Shown: positions 9,050 through 16,572, counted from the stretch's first letter. The stretch: 64,000 bases of DNA from JBHGAV01 sp041946685 (GCA_041946685.1 JBHGAV010000008.1:32092-96091); one strand, 5' to 3'. Notes: generated from the letters alone by a model not told the origin. Numbers and translations are program-made.

Positions 9050-9065
9050 TGGGCCGACGCCTGCT
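9050..9065 (+). promoter_or_regulatory. Possible sigma-54 (-24/-12) promoter for the decaheme operon
   Basis: TGGGCCGACGCCTGCT has GG and GC separated by 10 bases and matches about 9 of the 12 informative positions of the TGGCACG-N4-TTGCW consensus. In GC-rich DNA the GG-N10-GC spacing alone is common, so this match is weak. Its support comes from position, about 105 bases before the chosen GTG start, and from the NtrC-class activator in the same cluster. Confidence 0.25.
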
Positions 9066-9169
9066 GTGAAACAGTGGCTCAGTTTGCTGATGTGCGGATA
9101 CCTGCGCGAGAGCGGCAGGAGGGGGAGAGGCTGCTGACTGGCTGGGCTCAATCTTTACGGAGGGCTGAG

Positions 9170-11203
9170 GTGCATACTCTACTACTGTCGAGGAAATGGG
9201 GCATCCGTCTGGCGGCGTTGCTGCTCGTTGCGGCCAGTGCGATGTACCTGGTGAGCGCCGACGGGCCGGCATATACAGAGCGGGACAAGGCCTACTATGC
9301 CGACGAGAACCTGGTGGCGTTTGTCCGTCCCGGCTTGGTTTTCACGATCACGGGGGTGACCGTCGCGGACGACGGGACGGTGAAGGTTCGGTACACAATC
9401 AAAGATCCGCGGGGGCTCCCGCTCGACCGGGAGGGAATCTACACTCCCGGCACGGTAAGCTCGAGCTGGATCCTGGCGCGAATCCCCGCGGGCAAGACGC
9501 AGTACGAAGCCTACACCACCCGGGTGCAGACCAGCCCCATCACGGGAGTTAGCGCCACGCAGGCGGGCACCGACAGCGGAGGAACTTACGAGAAGGTGGC
9601 TGACGGGGAGTACATCTACACATTCCGGACAAAGCTGCCGGCCAACTATGACAAGACGGTGACCCACACCGTCGGGCTGTACGGCAGCAGAAACCTGACC
9701 GAGTTTGACCTGGGCATCAACCTGGACGACGCCGTGTACAATTTCGTGCCGGACGGGTCGCCGGTGAAGGTCACCCGCGACGTGATCAAGTCCGCCACCT
9801 GCGACAAGTGCCACGTGGATCTTACGGCCCACGGGACCACGGGGCGCACAAGCCAGGAAGTCTGCGTGCTATGCCATACGCCGCAGACCATTGATCCCGA
9901 TACCGGCGAGTCCCAGGATTTGCCGGTCCTGGTCCACCGGATTCACATGGGGGCGGACCTGCCCAGCGTGAAAGCCGGCAAGCCGTATGTAATTATCGGC
10001 AACGCTCAGTCGGTGCATGACTTCTCGACGGTGCGGATCCCCTCCGATCCCCGCCGCTGCACCTTCTGCCACGAGCAGGACACGGGCGCTGCCCAGGCGA
10101 CCGCGTACTTAAAGCCGAACCGGGCGGCCTGCGGGGCATGTCACGACAACGTCAACTTTGCCACGGGCCTCAACCACGCCAACCTGCCTCAGATCTCCGA
10201 CAACCAGTGCGCCAACTGCCACACGCCCGATGGCGAAGTCGAGTTCGACATATCCATCCGGGGCGCACACACCGTGCCGGCCGAATCCCGGTACCTGCCC
10301 GGAACCGTGGTTGACCTGATCAGTATCACCAACACCGCGCCGGGTCAGAACCCGAAGATCACCTTCACGGTGAAGACAAAGGCGGGCAATGCATTCCCGG
10401 TTGCCGAACTGAACCGGCTGCGATTCAGAATCGCCGGTCCGAATGCGGACTGGGCCTCCCAGATTCAGGAGGACTACGCTCTCTCCAGGGTAGCGGCGAA
10501 TTCGGACGGAAGCTACACCTACACCATGGCCTACACCGTCCCTGCCACGGCCAAGGGAAGCTACACGCTCGGGGTGGAGGCTTACCGGAACTACACCATC
10601 CTGGTGGGCACCCAGAAGGAGCAGACCATCCGCGATTTCGCTGCCAACCAGATGCTGGCGTTCTCAGTGGACGGAACCACGCCGGTTGCGCGGCGCACGA
10701 TTGTCTCCACCGCCAGTTGCGAGAAGTGCCACGCTGCTCTGTCGTTCCATGGAGGAAACCGGAACAAGGCTGAGTACTGCGCCACCTGCCACAATCCGAA
10801 CACTACACAGGCGGCTCCCGCCAGCACGGGTCTTCCTCCTCAGACGATCGACTTCCGGATCATGATCCACAAGATCCACACTGGGGAGGAGCTGACTTCT
10901 CCTTATTGTATCGGCAGCACCTGCTTCAACGAAGTCCGCTACCCGGGCGACCGGCGTGTTTGCACGCAATGCCACGTGAACAACGCCCAGCAGTTGCCTC
11001 TGCCGGCGGGCTTGCTCCCGGTGAAGGATCCACAGGGCCTGTTGAACCCGGTTGGACCTGAATCGGCAGCTTGCCTCAGTTGCCACACGTCCGTATACGC
11101 GGCATCGCACGCGCTGGCGAACACCACCTCGCTGGGCGAGAGCTGCGCCACCTGCCATGGCCCGAACGCGGAGTTCTCCGTGAACCGCGCCCATGCCAGG
11201 TAG
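9170..11203 (+). CDS. OmcA/MtrC-family decaheme c-type cytochrome
   Basis: This 677-residue predicted cell-surface or exported cytochrome carries exactly ten CxxCH haem sites. Five lie at about residues 211-351 (CDKCH, CVLCH, CTFCH, CGACH, CANCH) and five at about 517-663 (CEKCH, CATCH, CTQCH, CLSCH, CATCH). A haem-free beta domain precedes each pentaheme block. This is the four-domain plan of Shewanella MtrC/OmcA, terminal reductases that pass electrons to minerals or other extracellular acceptors. I chose the GTG at 9170 over the in-frame GTG at 9032 because GGAGGG lies 6-7 bases upstream and it places a basic n-region and hydrophobic signal at residues 1-30. No lipobox cysteine follows the signal, unlike Shewanella homologues. 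It is the first gene of a plus-strand cluster with the periplasmic cytochrome and barrel. Confidence 0.92.
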   Translation: MHTLLLSRKWGIRLAALLLVAASAMYLVSADGPAYTERDKAYYADENLVAFVRPGLVFTITGVTVADDGTVKVRYTIKDPRGLPLDREGIYTPGTVSSSWILARIPAGKTQYEAYTTRVQTSPITGVSATQAGTDSGGTYEKVADGEYIYTFRTKLPANYDKTVTHTVGLYGSRNLTEFDLGINLDDAVYNFVPDGSPVKVTRDVIKSATCDKCHVDLTAHGTTGRTSQEVCVLCHTPQTIDPDTGESQDLPVLVHRIHMGADLPSVKAGKPYVIIGNAQSVHDFSTVRIPSDPRRCTFCHEQDTGAAQATAYLKPNRAACGACHDNVNFATGLNHANLPQISDNQCANCHTPDGEVEFDISIRGAHTVPAESRYLPGTVVDLISITNTAPGQNPKITFTVKTKAGNAFPVAELNRLRFRIAGPNADWASQIQEDYALSRVAANSDGSYTYTMAYTVPATAKGSYTLGVEAYRNYTILVGTQKEQTIRDFAANQMLAFSVDGTTPVARRTIVSTASCEKCHAALSFHGGNRNKAEYCATCHNPNTTQAAPASTGLPPQTIDFRIMIHKIHTGEELTSPYCIGSTCFNEVRYPGDRRVCTQCHVNNAQQLPLPAGLLPVKDPQGLLNPVGPESAACLSCHTSVYAASHALANTTSLGESCATCHGPNAEFSVNRAHAR

Positions 11204-12170
11204 CCCGTTTCACCTTCCGGATGACCGAAGGGGCCCCCACAGCCGCGGGGGCCCCTTCTCTGTTCTGTGTCTGATTGCCGTCCTTTGCGTTTCCGTTTAC
11301 GGTGCAAAGCAGGCAGCGGCCCCTGCGCCCGCCACCACTGTCGGCTCCGACACCTGCTCCGCCTGCCACGAGGACATCTCCAAGTCGTTCCAGAAGAATC
11401 CGCACGCCGCCGTCGAGAAGGACAAGCGGCGCGGGTGGGAAGGGAAGGCCTGCGAATCCTGCCACGGGCCCGGGAGCGTCCATGCCGAATCGGCCGACAA
11501 GAAAGATATCCGTAACCCGGGCGCGCTGCCGGTCGTCCAGGCGGACAAGATTTGTCTGAGTTGCCACCTGAATCAGCCGACCCAGATTGGGCGCCTTCAC
11601 GGCAGCCATGCGCGGACCCAGGTGAGCTGCACGTCTTGCCATCCGGTGCACAAGCCCGAAAGCGGGGCCATGACGCCGCGTCAGGCGCCGGCCGTGAACA
11701 AGCTCTGCCAGGGCTGCCATACCCAGGAATGGGCCGCGTTCCAGCGGCCCCACGCTCACAACCTGAACCGGGGGGCGATGTCCTGCGTGGACTGCCACAA
11801 TCCGCATGGCAGCCTACTGCCAGGATCTATGCGGGCGATCTCGGCCAACGAACTGGGATGCTTCAAGTGCCACGGCGACAAGCGAGGTCCGTTTGCCTAC
11901 GAGCACGCCTCGGTCCGGCTTCAGGGCTGCACGGCCTGTCACGAGCCGCACGGATCGGCCAATCCACGCATGCTGACGCGCCACGAAGTGCGCTTCGTAT
12001 GTCTGGAATGCCACGCCAATAAGCCTGCGGCGTCGGTTCAGGCCCTCCCTCCCACATTGGGGGGGATTCCGCCTGCTTTCCATGATTTGAACAGCCCGCG
12101 ATATCGGAACTGCACGCTGTGTCATGTGAAGATCCATGGGTCTCACATCAATCGGGCCTTACTGCGATGA
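11193..12170 (+). CDS. DmsE/MtrA-type periplasmic decaheme cytochrome
   Basis: This 325-residue protein has ten CxxCH sites: CSACH, CESCH, CLSCH, CTSCH, CQGCH, CVDCH, CFKCH, CTACH, CLECH and CTLCH. The size and count fit the DmsE/MtrA/PioA family, periplasmic decaheme wires that sit inside an MtrB-type barrel and carry electrons across the outer membrane. The only in-frame ATG giving a signal peptide is at 11193, overlapping the previous gene by 11 bases; its hydrophobic core is about residues 22-36. The start is uncertain because no ribosome site precedes it and a strong hairpin lies inside the signal region. The stop overlaps the barrel gene in an ATGA arrangement, so translation of the two is coupled. 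Confidence 0.9.
   Translation: MPGSPFHLPDDRRGPHSRGGPFSVLCLIAVLCVSVYGAKQAAAPAPATTVGSDTCSACHEDISKSFQKNPHAAVEKDKRRGWEGKACESCHGPGSVHAESADKKDIRNPGALPVVQADKICLSCHLNQPTQIGRLHGSHARTQVSCTSCHPVHKPESGAMTPRQAPAVNKLCQGCHTQEWAAFQRPHAHNLNRGAMSCVDCHNPHGSLLPGSMRAISANELGCFKCHGDKRGPFAYEHASVRLQGCTACHEPHGSANPRMLTRHEVRFVCLECHANKPAASVQALPPTLGGIPPAFHDLNSPRYRNCTLCHVKIHGSHINRALLR
11227..11258 (+). terminator. Perfect 12-bp hairpin between two decaheme cytochrome genes
   Basis: Bases 11227-11238 (GAAGGGGCCCCC) and 11247-11258 pair perfectly across an 8-base loop and are followed by a T-rich run (TCTGTTCTGT). It starts 24 bases after the stop of the OmcA/MtrC-type gene. It looks like an intrinsic terminator or attenuator, or an mRNA 3'-end stabiliser that lowers expression of the downstream DmsE and barrel genes. 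It also lies inside the predicted signal-peptide coding region of the next gene. Confidence 0.55.
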
Positions 12171-14062
12171 GACTACTTGCCGCCATCCTGCTTTCGATTC
12201 CCCTCCTGGCACAGGAAGCCTCCACGCAGGCAGCCCCGGCTGCCGCCGCCGAGCCCAGACTCACCGTCGAATTCGGCAACCGCTGGGCCAGCGATGTCGG
12301 AGGCAGCGAGGCCGCCTACCGCAGCGTCGTCAACTACGCCAAGGGTCCGAGGGTCTTCGGGGCGGACCTCACGCTCGGCCCGTCGTTTTTGTTCGACAAG
12401 CTGGATTTACGCAGCAATGGATGGGGCGGGGAACCCCACAGCACGGCGAGCCTCGACGCCGAGCGCCAGCGCAGCTACCGGCTCTCGGTGGACTACCGCA
12501 ATTCGGCCTACTTTAACGCGCTGCCTTCTTTTGCCAACCTCGGCGCCGCCGGCGGCGTTTTCCTCAACCAGCGCTCCTTCGACGTCCGCCGCAAGATGAT
12601 CGACACGCGGCTCGATCTGTTCCCGGCCCGGCGCGTGGTCCCCTTCCTGGCCTATTCGCGGGATTGGGGCTACGGCACCGGCCTCACCGATTTCGTGGTG
12701 GACGTGAACGAGTACGTGGTGCCGAACATTCTCCAGGACCACACCGACAACTACCGCGGCGGGGTGAGGCTCGAGTTCAACCGCTTCCATGCCACCCTCG
12801 AGCAGGGTGGCACGGCCTTCAAGGACGACCAGCGGCTGTATCAGGCTGCGGGCACGAATCTGGGCGACCGGACCTCGACGTTTCTGGGCCAGAGGCTGTC
12901 TCTGACTACGTTGAACCAGGCCTACCGGGTCCGAGGGACGAGCCAGTACAGCCGCGCGCTTTTCACCGCCAACCCGTTCTCCTGGATCGATCTCTCCGGC
13001 CAGATACTCTACAGCCGTCCCCGCAGCACGGTGAACGTCACCCAGTCGAGCACCGGCAACTTCGTTTCGCTCGACACGCTGACGTTCTTCACCGCGCAGA
13101 CGGTGGGACTCGGCTCGGAGGCCAGGATGCCGCACACCTCGGGTAGCTTCGGGGTCCAGGTCCGCCCGCACTCCCGCATCCGCGTGTTCGAATCGTTCGT
13201 GGCCGACCGCTTCCATACCGTTGCCGGCCTGCCGAACGGGACATTTCTGGAGCCGATCGAGTTCACGTACAATCGCCAGGAATTCAATGTCCTGTTCGAC
13301 CTGGCTTCAAGGCTTACCCTGCGCGGCGGGCACCGATACGTGTGGGGAGACGCGATTTCCCGCGCCCCCAACCTAAGCCAGACCGGTCCCAGGGAGACCG
13401 GAGAGCTGAGGATGCAGGCCGGCCTGGCCGGCTTGACCTATCGCCCGGTCACCAAGGTCAGTCTGTATTTCGACTACGAGGGCGGCTCGGCCGACCGCAA
13501 CTATTTCCGCACCAGCCTGCAGGACTATCACCGGATGCAGATCCGAGCCAAGTACCAATTGGCGGGTTCCCTGTCGCTGTCCACCAACATCTCTCTGATG
13601 GAAAACGAGAATCCCGCCCCCGCTTCCCGCTATCAGTTCGAGAGCCGCAACAGTTCGCTGACGGCTCACTGGACGCCCATGGGGGGGAAATGGTTCAGCC
13701 TGCTGGCAGACTACACGCGCTCCACTCTGAGCTCCGATCTCTCCTACATAGTCCCGCAGACCCTCGGGAACGCACGCTCCTTGTACGTCGAACGCGCGCA
13801 CGTGGGAACGGCGGCCCTGGACGTCAACCTTCCACAGCTTCGCGGGCAGTCCGCGAAGCTGACGGCGGGGGGCTCCCTGTTCTCGTCGTCGGGGAGCCGG
13901 CCGACGCAGTTCTACCAGCCTCTCGGGCGGTTCTCATTCCCGCTCCACCGCCGGGCGAGCCTGCTGGCCGACTGGCGCTGGTACAACCTCGGAGAGCGAT
14001 TCTACGTCTACGAGGGCTTTCGGACTCATCAGTTCATGCTCGGATTGCGTGTGGGCCTGTAG
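12167..14062 (+). CDS. MtrB/PioB-family outer-membrane beta-barrel of the porin-cytochrome conduit
   Basis: This 631-residue protein has a short signal peptide (MRLLAAILLSIPLLA). After it come many alternating amphipathic strands with repeated aromatic girdle residues, for example YRLSVDYRNSAYF and KVSLYFDYEGGSADRNYF. Size and neighbours match MtrB/PioB/DmsF, the barrel that sheathes the periplasmic decaheme and docks the surface decaheme. I chose the ATG at 12167 because it overlaps the DmsE stop (ATGA) and gives the signal peptide directly; an in-frame upstream ATG would add 16 unlikely residues. It has no cysteine at all, whereas Shewanella MtrB has an N-terminal CxxC. The family call rests on context and barrel pattern more than on a motif. 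Confidence 0.82.
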   Translation: MRLLAAILLSIPLLAQEASTQAAPAAAAEPRLTVEFGNRWASDVGGSEAAYRSVVNYAKGPRVFGADLTLGPSFLFDKLDLRSNGWGGEPHSTASLDAERQRSYRLSVDYRNSAYFNALPSFANLGAAGGVFLNQRSFDVRRKMIDTRLDLFPARRVVPFLAYSRDWGYGTGLTDFVVDVNEYVVPNILQDHTDNYRGGVRLEFNRFHATLEQGGTAFKDDQRLYQAAGTNLGDRTSTFLGQRLSLTTLNQAYRVRGTSQYSRALFTANPFSWIDLSGQILYSRPRSTVNVTQSSTGNFVSLDTLTFFTAQTVGLGSEARMPHTSGSFGVQVRPHSRIRVFESFVADRFHTVAGLPNGTFLEPIEFTYNRQEFNVLFDLASRLTLRGGHRYVWGDAISRAPNLSQTGPRETGELRMQAGLAGLTYRPVTKVSLYFDYEGGSADRNYFRTSLQDYHRMQIRAKYQLAGSLSLSTNISLMENENPAPASRYQFESRNSSLTAHWTPMGGKWFSLLADYTRSTLSSDLSYIVPQTLGNARSLYVERAHVGTAALDVNLPQLRGQSAKLTAGGSLFSSSGSRPTQFYQPLGRFSFPLHRRASLLADWRWYNLGERFYVYEGFRTHQFMLGLRVGL

Positions 14063-14105
14063 TCCCCGCTATTGAGCGCTGTCGCGGCTTCTAGTAGAGT
14101 CGTGG

Positions 14106-14792
14106 ATGGCGATGAGCGCGGCAAGGATCCAGATACTGCGGCGAATCCCACTGTTCGCCAGCCTGAGTCCCGCCGAGCTCGCACCTCTGGCCGAGCGCAC
14201 GCTGGAGAAGCGATTTCACCCCGCTGAAGTGCTTTTCCGCGAAGGCGATCCCTGCCATGGCTTCTACCTATTGGGCCAGGGCACGGTCAAGATCTTCAAG
14301 ACCTCTCCTTCGGGTCGCGAAATCATGCTGGCGGTGGAGACGGCTCCTTCGAGTGTGGCCGAGGTCCCTCTGTTCGACGGCGGCCCGTTCCCGGCCACCG
14401 TCAGCGCCCTGGACGAGGTCGTCGCCTATCTGGTGAGCACGCGGGACTTCCGGCAGGTGTGCCACCAGCACCCCGAGGTGGCTCTGAAGCTCCTGGCGGT
14501 CGTGGGGGGACGGCTGCGTCAACTGGTGGGCGTCGTGGAAGCCGTCAGCTTCGGCAGCGTACGCCAGAGGCTGGCCCGGACGCTGCTGGACCTTGCCCGG
14601 CAGGCAGGAAGCATGTCCTACTCCCTCCCCGCTACCCATCAGGAGCTCGCCTCCCGCCTCGGCACAGTCCGGGAAGTGATCTCTCGGAACCTGAGCCGCT
14701 TCCAGGCGGAGGGACTGATTCGTGTGGACAGGAAGCATCTCCAGATTCTGAACCCCGACGGCCTGGAGTCAGAAGCGGAGACAGAGTTCTGA
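14106..14792 (+). CDS. Crp/Fnr-family transcriptional regulator
   Basis: This 228-residue protein has an N-terminal cyclic-nucleotide-binding-type domain (about 10-130, with FREGDPCHGFYLLGQGTVKIF) and a C-terminal winged helix (about 150-215, with the HQELASRLGTVREVISRNLSRF recognition region). It lacks the N-terminal cysteine cluster of oxygen-sensing Fnr, so the signal is unknown; the family can sense nucleotides, NO, CO or redox state. The first ATG (14106) and the one two codons later are both possible. It sits 43 bases after the barrel gene and before the GcvH-like gene, so it probably regulates this electron-transfer cluster. Confidence 0.88.
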   Translation: MAMSAARIQILRRIPLFASLSPAELAPLAERTLEKRFHPAEVLFREGDPCHGFYLLGQGTVKIFKTSPSGREIMLAVETAPSSVAEVPLFDGGPFPATVSALDEVVAYLVSTRDFRQVCHQHPEVALKLLAVVGGRLRQLVGVVEAVSFGSVRQRLARTLLDLARQAGSMSYSLPATHQELASRLGTVREVISRNLSRFQAEGLIRVDRKHLQILNPDGLESEAETEF

Positions 14793-14872
14793 GGATTTCT
14801 TCAGCGCCACGTGTATATTTTCAACATCCCTGTATAGTGTTGTGTGTGTAGGGGAAACTCATGAAAGCGGAT

Positions 14873-14908
14873 AATTGCTGCAATTTTCGTGTTGTTTTTT
14901 TCAACGCG
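14873..14908. promoter_or_regulatory. AT-rich spacer with palindromes upstream of the redox module
   Basis: AATTGC-T-GCAATT (14873-14885) is a perfect 13-base palindrome. CGTGTTG with CAACGCG (about 14888-14908) forms a second inverted repeat around a run of seven T. They lie about 85-115 bases upstream of the sigma-54-like element at 14989-15004, the usual distance for an activator-binding site. The whole spacer 14793-15031 is clearly more AT-rich than its neighbours. A 24-codon frame at 14861-14935 is visible, but I do not support it as a gene. Confidence 0.35.
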
Positions 14909-14988
14909 AAGATTTGGGCAGGTTCTGTTTCATGATTGTTAGTCCTTTATTTACAAACAAATAGCGGCTAGCGTCCAGGTCCAAGTAT

Positions 14989-15004
14989 CGGCCCTTGAGT
15001 TGCC
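14989..15004 (+). promoter_or_regulatory. Sigma-54 (-24/-12) promoter candidate for the GcvH-like gene
   Basis: CGGCCCTTGAGTTGCC has GG (14990-14991), exactly 10 bases, then GC (15002-15003), with GGC and TTGC both matching the sigma-54 consensus. A start of transcription near 15014 would leave a short leader holding an AAAGGAG ribosome site before the ATG at 15032. The NtrC-class activator at 19394 supports use of sigma-54 here. Confidence 0.5.
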
Positions 15005-15031
15005 CTTTCAAAAAGTGAAAGGAGTTGCGTC

Positions 15032-15694
15032 ATGACAGTCATTCTGGTGCTCTCGACGTTCCTGGTCTTCATCCTGATCGACTACCTTTTGAGCAGGAAG
15101 AAGGTCGTGGCCGATGCCGCTGAGCAGACTCCGGCTGCCGAATGGGATCCGAACTACGTGGAGGGATTCCTGGTGCCCGAGCGGTTCCAGTATCACCCCG
15201 GCCACAGTTGGGCGCTTCGGGAGAGGAAGAAGCTGACGCGGGTCGGCATCGACGAGTTCGCCGCAGCCGTCATGGGGCGGTTGGAGCGCATCGAACTGCC
15301 GAAGCCCGGAACCTGGCTGAGACAGGGGCAGAAGGCCTTTGCTTTCTATAGGGACGGCGAGAAGACGGAGATGCTGTCCCCGACGGAGGGCGAGGTGGTG
15401 GAGGTCAATCCGGAAGTGGCGAAGGACCCGTCCTTGTTGCGCAAGGATCCCTACGGACTGGGCTGGCTCCTGATGGTCCACTCCCCCGATGACGAGACGG
15501 TCAGCCGGAACCTAGTTCCTGCCGGCATGGTTCGAAGCTGGATGCGCGATGCGGCCGAGAGGCTGTACTCAATGCAGCCGCAGCTTGCAGGAGCCGTTGC
15601 CGCCGACGGGGGCCGGCCCGCCGAAGACTTGTTCGCTGCCCTGCCGGGCGCTTCCTGGAGGGAGCTAACCGCTGAATTCTTCCTCACCAAGTGA
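15032..15694 (+). CDS. Membrane-anchored GcvH-like protein without the lipoyl-lysine position
   Basis: This 220-residue protein has an N-terminal membrane anchor (about 2-20) and a GcvH-type hammerhead domain (about 50-150, with HSWALRERKKLTRVGIDEFA and SPTEGEVVEVN). In true glycine-cleavage H proteins the lipoylated lysine lies eight residues before the proline of this loop. Here that residue is Gly, with a Lys two residues later, so normal lipoylation is doubtful. AAAGGAG lies 8 bases upstream of the ATG. It precedes the Fe-S and NrfD-type genes and has no gcvT/gcvP partner, so it is probably an accessory or assembly part of that membrane redox complex; this is inference. Confidence 0.75.
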   Translation: MTVILVLSTFLVFILIDYLLSRKKVVADAAEQTPAAEWDPNYVEGFLVPERFQYHPGHSWALRERKKLTRVGIDEFAAAVMGRLERIELPKPGTWLRQGQKAFAFYRDGEKTEMLSPTEGEVVEVNPEVAKDPSLLRKDPYGLGWLLMVHSPDDETVSRNLVPAGMVRSWMRDAAERLYSMQPQLAGAVAADGGRPAEDLFAALPGASWRELTAEFFLTK

Positions 15695-15712
15695 GTCAGC
15701 GGCCCTCACAAT

Positions 15713-15728
15713 TGGCCGCCGAATTGCT
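15713..15728 (+). promoter_or_regulatory. Sigma-54 (-24/-12) promoter candidate for the Fe-S/NrfD operon
   Basis: TGGCCGCCGAATTGCT has GG (15714-15715), 10 bases, then GC (15726-15727), with TGGC and TTGCT matching consensus. It sits in the 107-base gap before the Fe-S gene. The predicted transcript starts near 15738, just before an inverted repeat GCTATCC / GGATAGC (15743-15749 and 15763-15769) that would form a leader hairpin. Confidence 0.5.
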
Positions 15729-15742
15729 GTACATTGAGTTGT

Positions 15743-15769
15743 GCTATCCGGTGACCCGAGTTGGATAGC
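15743..15769 (+). promoter_or_regulatory. Leader stem-loop or operator before the Fe-S gene
   Basis: Perfect 7-base arms GCTATCC and GGATAGC are separated by 13 bases, 33 bases upstream of the ATG at 15802. It is either a mRNA hairpin or a protein-binding inverted repeat; the sequence alone does not decide. Confidence 0.3.
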
Positions 15770-15801
15770 GGTTTCTTACTACGGCGTTCTTAGGCGGTGC
15801 G

Positions 15802-16572
15802 ATGAGGAACAAGGCAATCCTATTCGACAGCACCATGTGTGTGGGCTGTCGCGCCTGTGAGGAGGCCTGCTCAACGAAGTGGGGGCTGACCTACAACGAG
15901 TCCGTCGCCTCCGAGGAGCGGCTCTCAGAGCGCAAGCTCACCACCGTGGTCACGCGTGGGGAGCGTTTTGCGCGCCGATTGTGCATGCATTGCGTCGAGC
16001 CAACCTGCGTTTCGGTTTGTCCGGTCGGCGCATTTCAGAAGACCTCCCTGGGCCCGGTGGTTTACGAAGAGGCCCGCTGCATGGGCTGCCGTTATTGCAT
16101 GCTGGCCTGCCCGTTCCAGGTGCCGGTGTATGAGTGGAGTCAGGTCTTGCCCAAGGTCAGGAAGTGCGACATGTGTTACGCACGCCTGAGTTCCGGCAAG
16201 GCAACGGCGTGTTCGGAAGCATGCCCGACCGGAGCAAGCAAGTCGGGCGACCGTGAGGCGATGCTCCAGGAGGCACGACGGCGCCTGGAGGAGAATCCCA
16301 AGCAGTACAACGGCGTCGTCTACGGGCTGGGCGATGTGGGTGGCACTTCCGTGTTCATACTCTCGGAGGTGCCGGTGGAGCAGTTCGGATTCCCGGCCGG
16401 GTTGCCCAAGGAGCCTCTGCCGGCGCTGACCCGGCGGGTTCTTGCATTTGTCCCGGACGTGGTCGGAGTGGGAGGCGTCCTGCTGGGCGGCATCTACTGG
16501 ATCACGCACCGCCGCGAGGCGGTGGCGGCCGCCGAAGGGCGCCGCAAGGACCGGGAAGGGGGGACGGCGTGA
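15802..16572 (+). CDS. Four-cluster Fe-S electron-transfer subunit (DmsB/HybA/PsrB type)
   Basis: This 256-residue protein has four cysteine groups fitting four [4Fe-4S] clusters: CVGCRACEEAC (from residue 13), CMHCVEPTCVSVCP, CMGCRYCMLACP and CDMCYA...CSEACP. A single C-terminal membrane helix at about 216-236 (VVGVGGVLLGGIYWI) anchors it. It lacks a Tat signal. The next gene, an NrfD-type membrane subunit, starts at an overlapping GTGA. In known complexes this pair moves electrons between quinol and a molybdoenzyme or cytochrome; no molybdoenzyme gene is present here, so the decaheme cytochromes are the likely partner. Confidence 0.9.
   Translation: MRNKAILFDSTMCVGCRACEEACSTKWGLTYNESVASEERLSERKLTTVVTRGERFARRLCMHCVEPTCVSVCPVGAFQKTSLGPVVYEEARCMGCRYCMLACPFQVPVYEWSQVLPKVRKCDMCYARLSSGKATACSEACPTGASKSGDREAMLQEARRRLEENPKQYNGVVYGLGDVGGTSVFILSEVPVEQFGFPAGLPKEPLPALTRRVLAFVPDVVGVGGVLLGGIYWITHRREAVAAAEGRRKDREGGTA

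Noticed and set aside
9032..9169. N-terminal extension of the OmcA/MtrC-type protein from an upstream GTG
   Set aside because: It would place 46 hydrophilic residues before the signal peptide, and the GTG at 9170 has a better ribosome site.
14861..14935. 24-codon frame beginning MKADNCCNF after an AGGGG-like site
   Set aside because: It is too short and in an AT-rich control region, with no supporting context; chance is the simpler explanation.
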